NCBI GenBank assembly: GCA_903789535.1
Contig: CAIFES010000001.1
Coordinates: 1-64,000, forward strand
DNA from: an uncultured Aeriscardovia sp.
GTDB lineage: Bacteria; Actinomycetota; Actinomycetes; Actinomycetales; Bifidobacteriaceae
Length of the DNA: 64,000 nt
Direction of reading: 5' to 3'
Shown here: piece by piece, positions 38,675-46,246 of the stretch
Layout of the letters: each line of letters begins with the position of its first letter
Numbering within the stretch: the first letter of the stretch is position 1
Notes under the pieces: generated by a model
What the model saw: only the letters and a program-made list of their open reading frames with translations
Databases searched by the model: none
Told to the model about the DNA's origin: nothing
Translations under genes and position numbers: made by a program

Positions 38675-39406
38675 TCAGATGGTCTTGAAACCGCCGTCGA
38701 TGAAGATGGTCTGCGCGTCGATGAACTCGGCGTCGTCCGAGGCAAGGAAGGCGATGAGCGCCGCGATCTCCTCCGGTTTGCCGAAACGGGCTTTCATCGT
38801 CTTGGCTTTGGGCAGCTCCTCGCTCATTCCCTCGGCCATATCCGTCTTGGTGAAGCCGGGTGCCACGGCGTTGACGTTGACGACCGGGGCGAACGCCTGG
38901 GCGAGGTTGCGGGTGAGGTTGATGAGCGCCGCCTTGGAGGCGTCATACTCGGCGCTCTGCGGGTTGGCGCCGTAGGTGGCGTCGAACGAGGAGGTGCTGA
39001 TGATCTTGCCGTAGCCGCGCTCGACCATCTTCGGGCCGAGCTGCTGGGAGAGCAGGAACGGGGCGATGAGATTGACGCGCAGCGTGGTCTCCCAACTGTC
39101 CACGGACATGTCTTTGACCTCGTTGTACGGTGCCACCCCCGCGTTGTTGACGAGCACGTCGACCTGTCCGAGCCTGCCCTCGGCCTCATGGGCGAGCGTG
39201 ATGGCGTTGCTCGGGTCGGACAGATCCGCCTGGAAGACGACCGCCTTCACACCGAAGCGATCAGCCAGATCGGCGGCGAGCGCTTCCGCCTTGTCCTTGT
39301 GATGGGCGTAGGTGATGCCGACGTTGTAGCCCTTCTTGGCGAAGGCGGTGACGGTGGCCTTGCCGATGCCGCGGTCGGATCCGGTGACGAGTGCCGTGCG
39401 TGCCAT
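38675..39406 (-). CDS. Short-chain dehydrogenase/reductase (FabG-like)
   Basis: Classical SDR of 243 residues. TGSDRGIG (8-15) binds NAD(P), NNAG is at 87-90, the catalytic Ser is near 139-140, and Tyr154 and Lys158 form YxxxK. It resembles 3-oxoacyl-ACP reductases but stands alone, away from fatty-acid genes. The ATG follows AAAAAGGGG. Just upstream are one perfect and one imperfect palindrome sharing AGTTCG, so it is likely under a MarR- or HxlR-type repressor (inferred). Divergent from coaB. The regulator is not encoded in this window. Confidence 0.9.
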   Translation of the reverse strand: MARTALVTGSDRGIGKATVTAFAKKGYNVGITYAHHKDKAEALAADLADRFGVKAVVFQADLSDPSNAITLAHEAEGRLGQVDVLVNNAGVAPYNEVKDMSVDSWETTLRVNLIAPFLLSQQLGPKMVERGYGKIISTSSFDATYGANPQSAEYDASKAALINLTRNLAQAFAPVVNVNAVAPGFTKTDMAEGMSEELPKAKTMKARFGKPEEIAALIAFLASDDAEFIDAQTIFIDGGFKTI

Positions 39407-39442
39407 GTCAGTCCCCTTTTTGATGTCGATCAGTCTGTCAAT

Positions 39443-39460
39443 TAGTTCGATATCGAACTA
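39443..39460. promoter_or_regulatory. Perfect 18-bp operator-like palindrome
   Basis: TAGTTCGATATCGAACTA lies between the divergent SDR and coaB genes, 37 bp from the SDR start codon. Its symmetry and size fit a homodimeric winged-helix regulator. A second, imperfect copy follows at about 39475-39490. Confidence 0.7.
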
Positions 39461-39474
39461 TCACCCTCAAGAAT

Positions 39475-39490
39475 AAGTTCGTTTTCGTAC
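39475..39490. promoter_or_regulatory. Second imperfect operator half-pair
   Basis: AGTTCG-TTTT-CGTACT repeats the half-site of the neighbouring 18-bp palindrome with one mismatch. The two sites are about three helical turns apart centre to centre, consistent with cooperative binding. Confidence 0.5.
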
Positions 39491-39632
39491 TAATTCACGA
39501 CGACGGCGTCACTCTTCGCGCTCAGCGCACAGCGGCGGGCATTCTTGTACGAAATCCAAGGCGGATAATGGTGGCGGCACAGTTTCGGCATCATCGCCAA
39601 AGCGGGACAGATGGCAGAACGAAGGGGTACCG

Positions 39633-40703
39633 ATGGACGCGGCACAGATGGAGGCGACGATGATGGGCACAGTGACGGACACAGTAAAGACAGATACGAC
39701 GAAGATGGAGGAGACGACGATGGAAGATATGACGAAAGAGACGGCCAGCACAGATTCGGCAGATAAGCGGGCGACAGATACGAGCGGCGAAGGTCTGGGC
39801 GCCGCCCAGGCCGCAGGAAAGACGGTCGTGATCACCGCCGGGCCGACGAACGAGCGCATCGACGCGGTGATGAAGATCACCAACATGGCAACGGGCGCTC
39901 TCGGTTGCGCGATTGCCGAGCGGCTGCTTACCGGCCACGATTCGACGGTGCAGGAACAGGTACCCCACATCCAGCCGGCACAGAACGCATCGTCACAGAA
40001 CGCAATGCCTTCTGATCCGGCCTCCCCTGCATCGGCGTCCACGGCCTCCTCTGAACCGGACGTCTCCAAGGTCATCTATCTGACCACGAAGATGTCGCTC
40101 AAACCGCAAGTGCCCGCTGATGTTGCTGACCGTCTCGATATCCGCCTCATCGAGAGCGCCGATGACCTGAAAGACGCACTGCATGCCATCAGCCGGGAGA
40201 CGCATGTAGACGCGGTCGTCCATACCGCGGCGGTCGGCGACTATAAAGGCCGTCTGAGCGTGCGTGCGGAGGACGTGGCCGCCGAGATTGCCGACAGGCA
40301 GGCTACCGCAGACCGTCCGCTCGCGCAGGACGAAATTCTCGCCATTCTCCTCAACCCTCGCTCCGCGCAGGACGATAGGGGAAAGATGTCGAGCACCATG
40401 CCGCATCTGCTCGTCGAGCTGGGCCTGACACCCAAGGTGATCGGCTTTTTGCGCGGGTGGTTCCCCGACGCCCTGCTCGTGGGCTGCAAGCTGCTCGACA
40501 ACGTGAGCGAGGAGGAGCTTGTGTCCGTCGCCTCACGGCTGCGGCAGAAGAACCGGATGGACTACATCCTCGCCAACGATCTGGGCAGAATGGACGAGGG
40601 GCGCCACCCGGCCATGCTCATCGGGAGCGGCTCGGCCATCCTCGCGCGTCTTGACAACGACACCCAGATTGCCGAGACAATCGCCTCGCTGATTCTCGGT
40701 TGA
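39633..40703 (+). CDS. coaB: Stand-alone phosphopantothenate-cysteine ligase (CoaB, streptococcal type)
   Basis: Second half of CoaBC: joins cysteine to 4'-phosphopantothenate in CoA synthesis. The core begins at TVVITAGPTNERID (~65), with MATGALG; AAVGDYKG; KMSSTMPHLLVELGLTPKVI; GCKLLDNVSEEEL and IDYILANDLG-like MDYILANDLG (~305). The CoaC decarboxylase half is absent, as in streptococcal CoaB. The first ~62 residues are a Met/Thr/Asp-rich low-complexity extension, and a ~35-residue Gln/Ala/Ser/Pro-rich insert splits the first Rossmann region (~108-145). The ATG follows AAGGGG. A shorter form starting nearer the core cannot be excluded. Confidence 0.8.
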   Translation: MDAAQMEATMMGTVTDTVKTDTTKMEETTMEDMTKETASTDSADKRATDTSGEGLGAAQAAGKTVVITAGPTNERIDAVMKITNMATGALGCAIAERLLTGHDSTVQEQVPHIQPAQNASSQNAMPSDPASPASASTASSEPDVSKVIYLTTKMSLKPQVPADVADRLDIRLIESADDLKDALHAISRETHVDAVVHTAAVGDYKGRLSVRAEDVAAEIADRQATADRPLAQDEILAILLNPRSAQDDRGKMSSTMPHLLVELGLTPKVIGFLRGWFPDALLVGCKLLDNVSEEELVSVASRLRQKNRMDYILANDLGRMDEGRHPAMLIGSGSAILARLDNDTQIAETIASLILG

Positions 40704-40732
40704 GATAGAGTTCGGGTCCGGCGGATCTGACC

Positions 40733-42316
40733 GTGTTACTGCCGTGTTTCGTTGTTTTCCGCCCTTTTGCTAGCTTGAGAAACGATCGTTGCTCTATCGA
40801 CGACCATCACCATTCCAGAGAGCCTCTCAAGAGGAAAAAAGGAGCATCCACGACAGCAACCCCGCATCAGGTGAAACCGCACACAAACCCGGCAGATACG
40901 GCAAAGACAGACACAGCAACGAAACAAGCGCAAACAAAACAGCAGGAACGCGAGAAAGCCGCCGAAAAGGCGCTGCGCCGCACCGAGAACATGTACATCC
41001 ACATGCCCGTCGGCCGCCTGTTCGCCAAAGTCGCCACACCCGGCGCGGCCTCTATGCTGCTCTCCGCGCTCTACCAGCTGTTCGAGGGGCTGCTCGTCGG
41101 CAATTTCCTCGGCCAGGACGCCTTCGCCGCCGTCAATTTCGCCATGCCGTTCGTCATCGTCAACTTTGCGGTGGCGGATCTGATCGGCGTGGGCTCGTCG
41201 GTCGTCATCTCCATCGCGCTGGGCAAGCAAGACGATGAGCGCGCCGACCGGCTGTTCACCCTCTCCGTGGCAATGGTCATCGGCCTGTCCGCGATCATCG
41301 GCCTGGCATTGTTCGTCTTCGCCCGGCCGATCATGACGGCGATGGGCGCACGCGGCGAGCTGCTGGAGGATGCGATCCAGTTTTTGCAGGTGTACGCGGT
41401 CTTCTCCCCCATCACGACGCTGGTGGACGCGGTCGACAATTATCTGCGCATCTGCGGGGCGGTCACCTACTCGCTCGTAATGAACATCGTGCTCACCGTG
41501 CTGGGCGTGGGCCTCGTCTCGCTGTTCCTCGCCGTGTTCCACTGGGGCGTGTGGGCGGCCGCGCTCGGTTTCTGTCTGGCGATCGTGGTGGCGGTGGCGA
41601 TGGGCATGGCACCGTTGGTCTCCGGCAGGATGCGTCTGCGGTTCACTCGGCTTGTGTGGGATGGCCCCGCCTTCCGCGCGATCCTCAAGAACGGTATGCC
41701 GGTCTTTCTCGACAACGTGGCGGGGCGGATCTTCTCCATCGCCCTCAACTCCACCCTCGTGCGCTTCGGCGGCGCGGCAGCCGTCTCCGTGTACGGCATC
41801 GTCCAGTATGTTGACGGCGTCATCCAACCGCTCATGTACGGCATGGTCGATGCCACACAGCCGGCCATCGGCTACAACTGGGGTGCCCGCCGGCGCGACC
41901 GCGTGCGCTCCATCGTCCGGCTCGACTTCATTGCCTCCGCCTGCGTGTGCGCCGTGGCCGCCACGCTCGTGCTGAGTGTGCCCGAGTGGCTCGCGCACGT
42001 GTTCATCCCCACAATGCCGGCCGCCCAGCTGGGCATGTGCGTGCTCGCGCTGCGGCTCATGGCCATCACGTATGCGAGCCGCTGGATCTTCTATGTGACG
42101 GTCTCCACGTTCCAGGCGCTCTCCCGCTCGCGGGAAGCGACGATTCTGGCCGTGGCGAACGCGTTCGTCGTGCCGTTCCTTATGCTCGCGGTGCTGTGGA
42201 GGCTCAGGCTGACAGGTATCTGGCTGAACATGCCCGTCACCACGGTGATCATGGCGGTGATCTCGGCGATCATGTTCACCCGCGAGCGCTCGATGCTGCA
42301 CGAGCGGGACGTGTGA
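40733..42316 (+). CDS. MATE-family multidrug efflux transporter (start uncertain)
   Basis: Na+ or H+ driven exporter with about 12 hydrophobic segments from residue ~97 onward. PGAASMLLSALYQLFEGLLVGNFLGQDAFAAVNFAMP is the first MATE helix pair; RNGMPVFLDNVAG-type sequence (KNGMPVFLDNVAG) opens the second half. The frame opens with GTG at 40733 with no good ribosome-binding site. A strong AAAGGAG at 40838-40844 is followed by an in-frame ACG (40850-40852), not ATG. The first ~86 residues are hydrophilic, Thr/Lys/Gln-rich and not part of the fold. The likely true start lies between 40733 and 40991. Confidence 0.85.
   Translation: MLLPCFVVFRPFASLRNDRCSIDDHHHSREPLKRKKGASTTATPHQVKPHTNPADTAKTDTATKQAQTKQQEREKAAEKALRRTENMYIHMPVGRLFAKVATPGAASMLLSALYQLFEGLLVGNFLGQDAFAAVNFAMPFVIVNFAVADLIGVGSSVVISIALGKQDDERADRLFTLSVAMVIGLSAIIGLALFVFARPIMTAMGARGELLEDAIQFLQVYAVFSPITTLVDAVDNYLRICGAVTYSLVMNIVLTVLGVGLVSLFLAVFHWGVWAAALGFCLAIVVAVAMGMAPLVSGRMRLRFTRLVWDGPAFRAILKNGMPVFLDNVAGRIFSIALNSTLVRFGGAAAVSVYGIVQYVDGVIQPLMYGMVDATQPAIGYNWGARRRDRVRSIVRLDFIASACVCAVAATLVLSVPEWLAHVFIPTMPAAQLGMCVLALRLMAITYASRWIFYVTVSTFQALSRSREATILAVANAFVVPFLMLAVLWRLRLTGIWLNMPVTTVIMAVISAIMFTRERSMLHERDV
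40777..40794 (+). promoter_or_regulatory. Near-perfect palindrome upstream of the MATE start
   Basis: GAGAAACGATCGTTGCTC is symmetric except for one base pair and overlaps a TTGAGA hexamer. It lies before the strong ribosome-binding site at 40838. This suggests a repressor operator, and that the mRNA starts inside the annotated frame. Confidence 0.45.
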
Positions 42317-42339
42317 CGACCCGACCCGGCGACAGTCAC

Positions 42340-43437
42340 CTACTTTTGGCGGTCCTGGGTGTCGACGGCGTCCTTTGACGAGGCGGACACGGCGGCGATA
42401 TGCCTGCCATGGGCGTGGCCCGCGCTCGTGCGGGACTTGCCCGCGGCGAGCGCCCGGACAACGGCGAGGATCATCACGATCCAGACGGCGAGGATGCCGA
42501 CAACCCACCAGATCCACGACCGGTCACGCCCTGCGGCGGAGACGGGCGGTGCGGGCACAGGGATCTTCACCCTCTCGCCGGTGACGAGCAGCCTCTGCGT
42601 GTTGACGCCGTACGGGGTGCAGGTGAGCAGCGTGGCGAGGTCCTTGCCTTTGACGATGCGCAGTTTCGAGAAATCACCGGGATCGACCACCCGGATATCG
42701 ACCACTTTGTAGGCAAGGTCGGTTCCCAGGGTGGTCAGATAGAAGATGTCGCCCTTTTTGGCCCGACCGCCCAGTCCGTCGAGCTTGTCGAACATCACTT
42801 TGTCCGCCAGACCGGTGTGCGCGGAGACGACGGTGTGCGTGTTGGTGCCGCCCACCGGCAGGCTCGTGCCGTACAGATGGCCGGCGCCGCGTGCCAGGAC
42901 CTCCTGGTCGGTGCCGTGGCGCACTGGCAGCGAGATGCCCAGACGCGGGTAGCGCACGGTGGACATCACCCCGTCGGCGGGCAGGGTGAGCTGCTTCTTG
43001 TATTCCTGCGCCAGCGAGGTACCCTCGCCATCCCCGGTGGTGAACGGGTCGACGATCTTTCCGAGAACCGGCTGGCCGGAGACAGCGAGGCGCTTGTTAT
43101 AGGCGACGGCGGCGTTCCACTGCGCGCGGCGCTTTTTCGCCGTCAGCTCCCTGGCGGCGCGGTCATGCGCGTCGTCGGCGGCCTGCTGGGCGCGCGAGGA
43201 GGAGAGCATCATCATGAACGGCAGCGTGGCAAGCAGCGCGGAGAGCAGTAGCAGCATGCAGCCGGCGATGATGCGCGCCGACGGGCGGCGCCGCTTGTCA
43301 TCCTGACGTGTGGTGTGACGTTTGTTCTGATACTTGTTGCTGCCATAGTCGGTGGCGTGCAGACCCTCTCCGCCGGTACCAGCACAAGCATCATCACTGT
43401 TTCGGTACTCGTGCTCCGAGCCTCTGTCTATGGTCAT
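42340..43437 (-). CDS. srtC: Class C (pilus-assembly) sortase
   Basis: Membrane transpeptidase that polymerises pilin subunits. It has 365 residues: a basic N-terminus, TM1 (~55-77), the sortase barrel (~115-295) and TM2 (~307-330), the two-anchor layout of class C. The active site is His207 (SAHTGL), Cys273 (TLLTCTPYG) and Arg282 (QRLLVTGER). A lid motif Asp130-Pro131-Phe132 is present, as in SrtC enzymes. The start codon overlaps the adhesin stop (ATGA). It is the last gene of the three-gene pilus operon and converges on the MATE gene. Confidence 0.95.
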   Translation of the reverse strand: MTIDRGSEHEYRNSDDACAGTGGEGLHATDYGSNKYQNKRHTTRQDDKRRRPSARIIAGCMLLLLSALLATLPFMMMLSSSRAQQAADDAHDRAARELTAKKRRAQWNAAVAYNKRLAVSGQPVLGKIVDPFTTGDGEGTSLAQEYKKQLTLPADGVMSTVRYPRLGISLPVRHGTDQEVLARGAGHLYGTSLPVGGTNTHTVVSAHTGLADKVMFDKLDGLGGRAKKGDIFYLTTLGTDLAYKVVDIRVVDPGDFSKLRIVKGKDLATLLTCTPYGVNTQRLLVTGERVKIPVPAPPVSAAGRDRSWIWWVVGILAVWIVMILAVVRALAAGKSRTSAGHAHGRHIAAVSASSKDAVDTQDRQK

Positions 43438-46202
43438 TTCCGCTTGCCGAAGGCGAGCCAGGCACCGCCGATAAAGACAAATACCGCCAGAACCACAGAG
43501 GGAAGCACACCGAGATCACCCGTGACAGGCATGGTGCCGATCTGCTTGCGCCAGTTGGTGAACGTCGCACCGCCCACCGTCACGGTCGTCTTTTCCTTGT
43601 CTTTCACAGAAGAGGAAGTCGGCCATGTGTCGTTCGCACCGTCGTTTCCACTGTCGTCGGAACCATCGGCCGGCTTCGTACCGGTCACCGCCGCATCAAG
43701 ATAACCGTCGTTATCCGTGTCTGCGACAGTCACGGTCAGAGTAAAGACGTTTTTGTCATACGTCACAGAGCCATCAGGCCCCGCGATCTCACGAATCCGA
43801 TACTTATGCGTCCCTGCTGTCGTGTACTCAACGGCGGGGAAGACGATAGATCCAAAGTGGTCATCGGAAGTAGATGCCGCATTCGTTGCCATCGCAACCT
43901 TGTCACAGCGATCGGCAGAACCACTCGATGAAACCTCGCACATCTCAAAGGTAAAGGCACTGTCCTCAACAGCGCCCACAGCCTTGTTGGGGCCGACGAC
44001 GACCTGTTTGCGCGCCTTGACGATGAGGTCAACCGGATATGGTGTGAACTTGTTGGTGACGATGACTTTGACCGCTTTCGTGATCGGATCGCTATGGTTG
44101 TTGTGCGGCACCATGGTTCCCGATGCCGGCTCAATCTGCTTAAGCTCGTAGCCTTTCGGCACCTCCGGCTCCTCGATCGTGTAGGACGTGGGCGGAAGCT
44201 CGGTCAGTGTCTTCGTCTGATTCGCCTGAAGGGTGATGGTCGCCACGCCGTCAGTGAACGTCGTCTGCCCATACTTCACATTGCCGTATGTCACGGCCCC
44301 TGGCTGTTTGTTGTCAAGCCGGATCCTGATGGAGAAGGTTTGGGACGACGAAGAAGGACCGTTTTCGACCTTCTTGGTGATCTTCATCGTCGCCGGTCGC
44401 AGATAGACACGCCCAGTCGTATAGCTGGCAGATTCAGTGGTCATTCTCGTATACCACTGCTGAGCAGTGCCATCGTCGAATGTGGCAGAGCTGCCGTCGT
44501 ATGTGCCGGCATTACCTGCAGGATCGTACGAGTACACCCCGCCCTGAAAGATGCCCGAATACTGTTCGCCGTTGGGGGCGTTTGTGCAGTAATCAATGTT
44601 CGACGAATTGCCTGACACAGTCGAGAACAGCTTGTAGCCACCCTTTTCTGCCGGAGGGACACCGATCTTGTACCAATCGACGTAGGCAAACATGCCGGTA
44701 ACAGTGGTCAACGTGGACAGGTCCCAATACTGCAGTGCCGAGAGATCATCGAGCCACTGGTCACCTGAGAAAAGGGCATGCATGTTCGTGACTTTGTGCG
44801 TGTCCCAGTTGGCGAGCGCGGTGATGTCGCTCAGGTGCGAACAGCCGTTGAACGTGTTCGACATGGTGGTGACGTTCGAGGTATTCCAGTTTTTGAGTGC
44901 AGTGACATCCGCGATGCTCGAGCATTGCATGAACGTCGCGGTCAGATCCGTCAGGTTGTCCGTCTTCCAGTTCTTGAGTGGTGTCAGATCCTCCAGATTG
45001 CTATTCGCATAGAACGTGGCGCTCATGTTTTCGACATTCGAGACATCCCACGTGGCCAGCGCACTGATATCGGTCAGCCGTGATGCGCCGTAAAAGGTGT
45101 AATACAGTGATTTGACCTTTGAGGTATCCCACCTACCGGTGCCTGCGACATGCTCAAGACCAGACAGACTCGTTAATCGCGTGGTATTGAACGTATTCTT
45201 CAGCGTTGTCACCTTCGATGTATCCCACATTTTTAGCGCTGAGACATCGGACAGTGACGAGGCGTACCAAAAAGTCCCCTCCAGTGTCGTGACGTTAGCC
45301 GTATTCCAGTCATTTAAGCCCTGTAGATTGGTGAGGCTCTCACAGTGATAGAAAGTCTGGAACAGGTTCGTCAGACTGCCGCTCCTAGCCCAGCCGGACA
45401 GCGGCGTGAGATCAGAGATCTTGTAGTCATGGTCGAAGGTCTGCAGCAGCGTCGTGACCTTCGAAGCATTCCAAGAGGAGAGCGGGCTGAGATCGACGAG
45501 AACGGAATTGTAGCTAAACGTGTTTGACAGGTCCGTCAGGCTTGAGGTCTTCCAGCCTGAAAGCGCCGAGATATCCGTCAGTTTAGTGCAGTAGTTGAAG
45601 GCGCCCGCGAGCGTGGTGACATGTGAGACGTCCCATCCCCCGATGCCCTCGAGCGTGGTCAGGCTTCGGTTGCCGGCAAATGTGCGGTGCATAGAGATGA
45701 CAGACGATGCATCCAGACTTGCGAGGCCGGAGATATCCGTCAGCGAGCCGAACCCATTATCGGAGGAGAATGTGGCGTCCAGCGAGATACCCTCAACGGA
45801 CTGGCTTGTCGCAGTTCCGATGATCTGAGTGGGGAACTTGAGAGTACCACGCATGGCGATGGTGGTGATTTTAGGATTTGCCGCGCGGGCGATCCGGCCG
45901 AAGACGGTAGGTGTGAAGATCGTGGTGCTGCCCGGCACAGCCGACAGATCATTGCCTGCCTGCGAGGAGAACACACCGACAGTACCGGTCGTCGGCCTCA
46001 TGTACAGCACCCCGTCCTTGACCTGATATGAGACGGTGCTGCCCGCACTGGTCACCTGCCAGCCGGAATCAGTGTCATCCGGCCAGGAGATAGTCGGCGC
46101 CGATGTGGCGTGGAAAAGGGGAAGGAAGGCAAAGAGGCAGGCGATCATCATTCCTGCGACGGCGGCAAGGGACATGAGCCGCTTCTGTTGTGTCCTGCTC
46201 AT
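43434..46202 (-). CDS. Pilus-associated adhesin with BspA-type leucine-rich repeats
   Basis: Surface protein of 922 residues. Signal peptide ~1-35. About 13 DUF285/BspA-like repeats of ~24 residues run from ~140 to 510, each with a W-D/N-x-S-x-V-T-x-L/M core. A linker (~515-630), a Cna-B-like domain (~632-715, ending in YTIEEPEVPKGYE) and a Spy0128-type isopeptide pilin domain (~755-880, with HKYRIREIAG and YDKNVFTLTVTV) follow. The cell-wall sorting signal is MPVTG (891-895), a hydrophobic stretch and a basic tail. The ATG follows AAGGAA. Repeats suggest binding to host or microbial surfaces; the ligand is unknown. Likely the tip or ancillary pilin. Confidence 0.9.
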   Translation of the reverse strand: MSRTQQKRLMSLAAVAGMMIACLFAFLPLFHATSAPTISWPDDTDSGWQVTSAGSTVSYQVKDGVLYMRPTTGTVGVFSSQAGNDLSAVPGSTTIFTPTVFGRIARAANPKITTIAMRGTLKFPTQIIGTATSQSVEGISLDATFSSDNGFGSLTDISGLASLDASSVISMHRTFAGNRSLTTLEGIGGWDVSHVTTLAGAFNYCTKLTDISALSGWKTSSLTDLSNTFSYNSVLVDLSPLSSWNASKVTTLLQTFDHDYKISDLTPLSGWARSGSLTNLFQTFYHCESLTNLQGLNDWNTANVTTLEGTFWYASSLSDVSALKMWDTSKVTTLKNTFNTTRLTSLSGLEHVAGTGRWDTSKVKSLYYTFYGASRLTDISALATWDVSNVENMSATFYANSNLEDLTPLKNWKTDNLTDLTATFMQCSSIADVTALKNWNTSNVTTMSNTFNGCSHLSDITALANWDTHKVTNMHALFSGDQWLDDLSALQYWDLSTLTTVTGMFAYVDWYKIGVPPAEKGGYKLFSTVSGNSSNIDYCTNAPNGEQYSGIFQGGVYSYDPAGNAGTYDGSSATFDDGTAQQWYTRMTTESASYTTGRVYLRPATMKITKKVENGPSSSSQTFSIRIRLDNKQPGAVTYGNVKYGQTTFTDGVATITLQANQTKTLTELPPTSYTIEEPEVPKGYELKQIEPASGTMVPHNNHSDPITKAVKVIVTNKFTPYPVDLIVKARKQVVVGPNKAVGAVEDSAFTFEMCEVSSSGSADRCDKVAMATNAASTSDDHFGSIVFPAVEYTTAGTHKYRIREIAGPDGSVTYDKNVFTLTVTVADTDNDGYLDAAVTGTKPADGSDDSGNDGANDTWPTSSSVKDKEKTTVTVGGATFTNWRKQIGTMPVTGDLGVLPSVVLAVFVFIGGAWLAFGKRK

Positions 46203-46246
46203 CAGGATTCCTTCCCCTCAAACCACAGAATGTGTTGACGCTGCCC

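Noticed and set aside
40736-42517. 593-residue open frame on the minus strand
   Set aside because: Antisense to the MATE transporter, His/Arg/Asp-rich mirror composition of a membrane protein gene.
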